A DNA stretch of 64,000 nt, from positions 152,686,113-152,750,112 of the forward strand of contig NC_081405.1 of the NCBI RefSeq assembly GCF_030272615.1, in the 5' to 3' direction. Of this stretch, positions 59,216 through 64,000 are shown in pieces. Both the position numbers and the translations under genes were made by a program. How positions within the stretch are numbered: the first letter of the stretch is position 1; each line of letters opens with the position of its first letter. The notes beneath the pieces are model-generated. The model was given only the letters and a program-made list of their open reading frames with translations, searched no databases and was not told where the DNA came from. This stretch comes from Cryptomeria japonica (taxonomy: Eukaryota > Streptophyta > Pinopsida > Cupressales > Cupressaceae).

Positions 59216-59847
59216 CTGGCTACAAAGAATGGAATACTGCTGTAGGTCCAAAACCTGCCAACTGCCCTTTTAGCAGCATCATGGACCTCCTTGTTCCAAC
59301 CCATGCCCTCAAGCGACTGTTGGGACCCAGGAGTAGTGTGAGGCACAAAGAAGGAATCCAACCTAGATTTACGAATCCTAGGTCCAATGCTAACACTCCC
59401 ACTACAACTACTAGTGCTAGGAGCATGAGAAGTGGCGGTGGCACTGCCACTTATAGAAGTAGAAGCGGAAGCACCAGCAGTAGCAAACTGAGTGGGATGA
59501 TATAAAGGTAAGGAAGAAGGGCCTCCAACACAACCTAACTGTGTCCCTCTTCCTAAATTTGCCTCTCTCCCAATTGCCGCTCAATCCTCCTTTTGTTTCT
59601 TTTTGCTTTCAATTTCCTCAACCATTACATAACATTCACGTACAGCCTCAAGGAGTGCTTTTAGGCATGGTTCAACATCATGTCCACGCACACCAGCAAT
59701 ATGGTATTTGAGTCTATATATACCTCCATGGAATATTGTTTTGCAAAATGTACATTTTGTTTGCCCCTTTCCTTGCCCTGGAAAATCCTCATGATATTTC
59801 CAAGCAGGGTCCTTTCTAATGGAGGGTCTAGAAGCTGAAGTAGACAT
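59216..59847 (-). pseudogene. hAT transposase, exon 1 (BED zinc finger)
   Basis: Starting MSTSASRPS at 59847, it encodes a BED-type finger (KCTFCKTIFHGGIYRLKYHI, then a Cys), then a Ser-rich linker, then RIRKSRLDSFFVPH and EVHDAAKRAVGRFW. One in-frame TGA (59581-59583) lies before AAIGREANLGRG in the same frame. The exon ends GCCAG before GTGAAT (intron 59111-59215), and joining gives FFVARSPYWQEM, continuous with the family. DNA binding by the finger would target the subterminal motifs. Confidence 0.8.
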
Positions 59848-60477
59848 TTTAGGATAGTTTTGTGAAACTTGAAGTTGAGGCAAATAATAAAGTGAAGTTT
59901 GCTGCAATAAAACATTACAAATACAAAATTAAATTAAATTCATACATTAAAAAAAACTAAAGTAGGGTTTGTCAAACCCTACTTTTAAAAAAAAGAAATT
60001 TACAAACCCTACATACAACCCTACATAGTACAACACTACAATTACATACTACATGCTACATACAAACATACAAAAGATTTTGGAAGAAAATGTAAAACTT
60101 TCAAAATAAATGAATAGAAAATGGAATTTTTCCATACAAGAAACAAAATAATCTTCAAAAAAACAATCTTACCTCTTACAACAAGCTTGAAATGAGCTGC
60201 AAACTCTTCCTATCCAACTCTTGATGCACCAAATCCAAACACAATGCAGCTCCAATGTGACAAATTGAAGAAAACTTGAGCTTCCTCCTTGCTGGTTTTT
60301 CTTCTACGCACCCTTGTTTTTCTTCCCAATTCACTTTACTCCTATTTTTGCAAGTGAATGAAATGAAGGTCACTTTTAGGGATAGGAGATAATTAACAAA
60401 AAAAAACGGATTTGAAAAAGCATTGAAAACTAATTTTTTTTTGGTCTTTTATGAAGCTACATGCCGGCCAAGTTTGG

Positions 60478-60660
60478 GGCTCAGGACTTGCCGAGTTTGG
60501 CGAGTTTGAGCAGGACTTGCCGAGTTTGGCGAGTTTGAGCCAAACTCGCCAACTTGGCGAGTCTGCTCGCCAGACTCAGACGAGTCCGAGTCCGAGTCCG
60601 AGTCCCAAAGACTCGCCAAGCATGGCTTGGACTCGGACTCGCCGAGTTCAGGCGATTCAT
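60478..60660. repeat. Right subterminal CCGAGT array of the hAT element
   Basis: Many CCGAGT, GCGAGT and CGCCAA words in both orientations in a GC-rich block of about 180 bp, clearly richer in GC than its surroundings. It mirrors the array at 49.13-49.2 kb, so it probably marks the promoter-side end of the element, about 0.6 kb upstream of the transposase start. Confidence 0.65.
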
Positions 60661-60700
60661 GGCGATTCCCGTTTCTTTGGTCAAACAAGGCCTTGTAAGG

Positions 60701-63700
60701 GAACCTTTACTAAGTGCAAATTATAAAAGCAGCAGGGAGTGAAAGCTGTTTCATATAACATTGTAAGATTCTTTCAGTCATAATCAGTAAAAGACAAAAC
60801 AACAAATTTTCCTAGCCTTTGCACCTGCCAACACCAATGATCCATACTGGATTCCATTTTTTACATGAAATTATCTACTAATGTGGTTATATAATATAAA
60901 TGTAGTCATCAGAAATTGTAAGAATGGGGACAGGGACAAAGTCCATATTCCCATGATGGAGTTCCCTAGTAGCTGTTGAATTTTCAGATATTAAATTCTG
61001 AAATTAATACTGTAATAATTTCTTAATAAACCACTTTCTCTTTAGCAGTGCCCTATTCTTCTTGACAATAAGAACCCTTTGGTTAAGGACCCTCATTTTT
61101 CAACTTTTAAGACTTTATAAAAAGAAATAAAAACCATAAGGAAACTGTTTTCATTTTAGCTTGGAGATTGGATTCCCTGGTCTATGCTTAAAGCAAGTCT
61201 TCATCTTGTGACTTCTAACAAAAACAATTAACACCATATTTTATTTATGGAACACGTCTCAAAATATAATTATGTAGCATCAAGTACACAATGACCTTTC
61301 CATGACAGCCAAATCAGATGCACAAAATCCCATCATTGCATAGAACCTAATGTTTTTTGGGTGGCCTGGGATGCAGGTACATCCCTGGATTCACCCGGGT
61401 ACTGCCCGGGTGCCCAGGCAGTACCCAGGCCAAGCCAGGACCAGAACCCATGCCTGCAGGGAAGAACCCGACAACATACTGAAATGGGTTCTTGGGCGTC
61501 AAGCAATCAGGTCTGGTTGAATTATCTTCCATAGTCACACAGAACATTCTACACAGTTATCCTGTAAAATAAGATTGATTCTGTTTTTATCTTCACTGGC
61601 AATAATTTGCAAAGCTTCTGCAAATATGTGAGAAAAATACTACCTTCCTCTGACACTTTGAAAAGTTTAGGTATTATTAAGTGGTCAAAAAAGTTAACTT
61701 TGAGAAGTTTGTTGGCCCTCATAAGATGATGTCTGTAATTTTTCCCAGAAATTTCAGACTCAAGCAAAATTCTTGTATCATTTGTAGCAATCAATTGTAC
61801 ATATAGAATCTAGAGCTAGCAGACAGTGAACAACTTAAACAGTTGGCACATTCTTTTTTCTACTTATATTGGAACCAAATGGCACAACTATAATATGTTG
61901 TGCATGCATGCACGTATAGCTGAGTTTGTAGGCTGGATGATAACTAATTAGAATTTTGTGGGTTTGAGTGGTGACCTCACCTTTTCAAATATCTGGTGCA
62001 GATCCCGTCAGCTGTTTATGCAACACAAGTGGAGAGATTTGTCTAGAAGACCTTTGCACAGATATAGTGTCATAGAAGTTACTAATGCGAATGCATAGTG
62101 CATTTTTTCAAACAACTTTGGAAAGATTTGGCAGCACAGTATCCAATTGGGACAATGAAATAGAAAGTAAAAGAATGAATAATTGTAAAACCTTATGAGT
62201 GTTTGGAAAGACTGTTTGACCATGCTTGAAATTTTAAGGGATCAATAGTTGAAGGGCTAGCTTGGACAAAATACAACTTGGACAACCTACCACTTGTATA
62301 CTTTCTAATTATCCTACACACGAGTGAATGTTCATCTTAGGAAGTCTGCATCCCATGGAACTACCAATCAAATTACATTTTTTAACATTGTCAAAAGCTT
62401 GAAATTGATACCCACTATTGACTATGAAGTGCATTGTAAATGTTCATCACTTTAAATCCATTCTCTCTGTATCAAAATGTTAGAAATAGCCACGAAAACT
62501 ATCTTTATTGAATAGCTTAGGCAACAATTTTCTTCTTTATATTTAAACAGATTTTATAAGGGTGCATCACCATAATTTTTTTTCTTAGAATTCTTTAGAA
62601 GATGTATGACCTAACTAACCATTAACTACATAAATACATTTTACAAATTACAATAAGACCTTATAACTCTTGAAATAATTATTTCAAAGAGGATAACATG
62701 CTTTGAACCCACTACCCACTTGGGTGCCTATCTATCCATAGTAGGTCTCATGGACCCTTTCCTTGTTATAGAATGGGTGGGAGGTGCAGGGGGTGGCTGT
62801 TGATTGATACCAATATTGGCAAAAACTGTATCTGACAGGGATTGGTTCCTCACCAACCTTGAATGAATCGGTTGAAACTAAGTAGCGATTGGGCAAGGTT
62901 TGTTTTCCAATGGGATAGTGCATGCACCAACTCATGATTGATGTTGATTGAGTGCCTACCATGGATAAAGCAAGCGAGCAAGGCTGAATCTTTCTCAAAT
63001 GTAGTGGGGTGTTATCCATTGTTGAATGTTAACCCCCATATAAGATCTAGATAGTAGGGTCCCTACTATATATAGGCTCAATAATCAGAAGGGTTGAACC
63101 TTGTTGATTGCTTGCCAACAAAAAAAACTCTACCCATGAGTGGGCAGAGGGAGAACTATGGTACACTCAATGTGTTCAAATTATTCTCCCAAGCATTATT
63201 TGGGCCAACTTGCCTTATAAGGTATGGGATTCACAAGATCTAGCTTGCTATTAATTGCTCTAGTTATTCACAGGTAGTCATATTTGAACTAACTCACAAT
63301 GAAAAGAAGTGCTTGTGGTGCAGGAGCACCCAAAGACACAAATGAAGCCTAAAGAGTCTAATATCACCCATGAGGTGAAAATGATCATATGTAGTAGGTC
63401 GATAGGTTTGTGAGTCAATAAGACCCAATTGATGTAAGGCATTGTCATGGTTGCATTTTATAAGCCACCATGGACAAATGACCATGTGGATTAGTAGGAG
63501 TCTAGGCATGAGTCAGGCAATAAATATTGGTCTTAGAAACATCAGACCAATCCTTGGAATAGGCCGAATACACCTTGGAGTTGCCAAATTTGAAAAGTTG
63601 CAAGTTGACAACTTTTGTTGTCATTACAAAATGTTGTAAAAAAGGGTAACTAATCCTTCAACGGTTCCAAAGTTTGAAAAGTGGTTAGAAACCGTTAGGG

Positions 63701-64000
63701 AGGCTATATTAGGCCCATTTGGATCGTTTCTAGGGTTGTTGTTGTTGAAGTTGTTGAAGTTGGTGATGTTTTGGAGTTTGGAACAATACAATATATTTGG
63801 AGTTTCCTGAAATTTTGCATATTTGATGTTCTTTTCTAACCGGTACAGATTGGTGGATGCTTGAAACCAATTGGATGAGTTAGGGAAGTCTCTCACCTTT
63901 CATTTGAATCAAGTTTGAGGTCTTGTAACAATCGGGTTGTAGAGATCCATCAAAACCTACCCAGACTGGTCACAAACCCTGCCAGCACCAAGGGTTTCAC
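60701..64000. other. Right flank (PAP intron 3 continues); no gene recognised
   Basis: AT-rich sequence with a GC-rich island at 61365-61500, a 19-bp perfect palindrome at 63051-63069 (ATAGTAGGG-T-CCCTACTAT) and a GTT trinucleotide stretch near 63735-63765. No phosphatase exon, transposon gene or RNA gene is visible. Confidence 0.4.
61365..61500. repeat. GC-rich palindromic island, possible small transposon end
   Basis: CACCCGGGTACTGCCCGGGT is followed by CCCAGGCAGTACCCAGGCC: repeated and inverted CCCGGGT/ACCCAGG words in strongly AT-rich surroundings. It resembles the GC-rich subterminal arrays of the nearby hAT element in style but not in sequence, so a small non-autonomous DNA transposon or its end is possible. 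Confidence 0.4.

Larger units (their letters stand above)
49085..60700 (-). mobile_element. hAT-superfamily DNA transposon, split by copy C
   Basis: A minus-strand transposase gene (59847 down to 49517) is flanked by matching subterminal arrays of ACTCGG/CCGAGT motifs at 49130-49205 and 60480-60655. Inverted end sequences AAAGAAACGGGA (49108-49119, and its complement near 60670) and GGCCTTG lie outside them. Without the 7.4 kb insertion the element is about 4.2 kb, usual for hAT. I could not define exact ends or an 8-bp target duplication. Stops in the transposase make this copy non-autonomous. It lies in PAP intron 3. Confidence 0.75.

Noticed and set aside
60451-60726. Overlapping Ser/Arg/Leu-rich open frames on both strands
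   Set aside because: They are produced by the CCGAGT repeat array at the hAT end, which is open in several frames by composition alone.

Overview
The window is repeat-dense, AT-rich plant nuclear DNA. It contains LTR retrotransposons nested in each other, a LINE, a hAT transposon, and one host gene, a purple acid phosphatase (PAP), whose introns are filled with transposons. Very long introns, old degraded Ty3/gypsy and Ty1/copia copies and long LTRs suggest a large-genome seed plant, most likely a gymnosperm. That is inference; no marker fixes the species.

Layout. 0.7-6.3 kb: Tat-lineage Ty3/gypsy element (RT, RNase H, second RNase H, integrase, 3' repeats, polypurine tract, 3' LTR). 6.3-7.7 kb: minus-strand LTR with primer-binding site. 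7.8-9.8 kb: a 1.78 kb LTR with tRNA-iMet-type primer site. 9.8-12.6 kb: minus-strand Ty3/gypsy remnant. 13.2-22.9 kb: degraded 'copy A' of an unusual element (below), broken by three later LTR insertions. 23.4-24.5 and 29.5-31.1 kb: minus-strand Ty1/copia remnants around 'copy B' (24.5-29.5 kb). 31.5-32.1 kb: Tat integrase tail. 33.3-35.5 kb: minus-strand LINE. 39.77-45.78 kb: first three coding exons of the PAP gene on the plus strand; intron 2 holds a gypsy remnant with a complete 377-bp TRIM inserted in its RT. Intron 3 would run past the window end. It holds a minus-strand hAT transposon (about 49.1-60.7 kb) split by 'copy C' (51469-58881).

The main discovery candidate is the A/B/C family. 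Copy C is a 7413-bp insertion with TG...CA ends and a perfect 5-bp target duplication (GGAAG), but no pol, no primer site and no visible direct terminal repeats. It carries a periodic array of about 12 imperfect hairpins, a TATA box, a probable leader intron and an intact 1079-codon ORF with no enzymatic motif I recognise. About 184 bp after the ORF come a TATA box, an AATAAA signal and about 700 bp of U5-like sequence. The simplest reading is a giant solo LTR whose U3 encodes a protein. Copies A and B are broken relatives with recognisable ORF homology, the same order of parts and their own hairpin arrays. The three arrays have different stem sequences, and paired changes keep the stems intact. 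I do not recognise this combination as a described system.

The host gene and the transposons do not form a pathway. The PAP gene is the likely functional host unit, the copy C ORF is the only intact large transposon ORF, and nearly every other coding piece is frameshifted or stopped.
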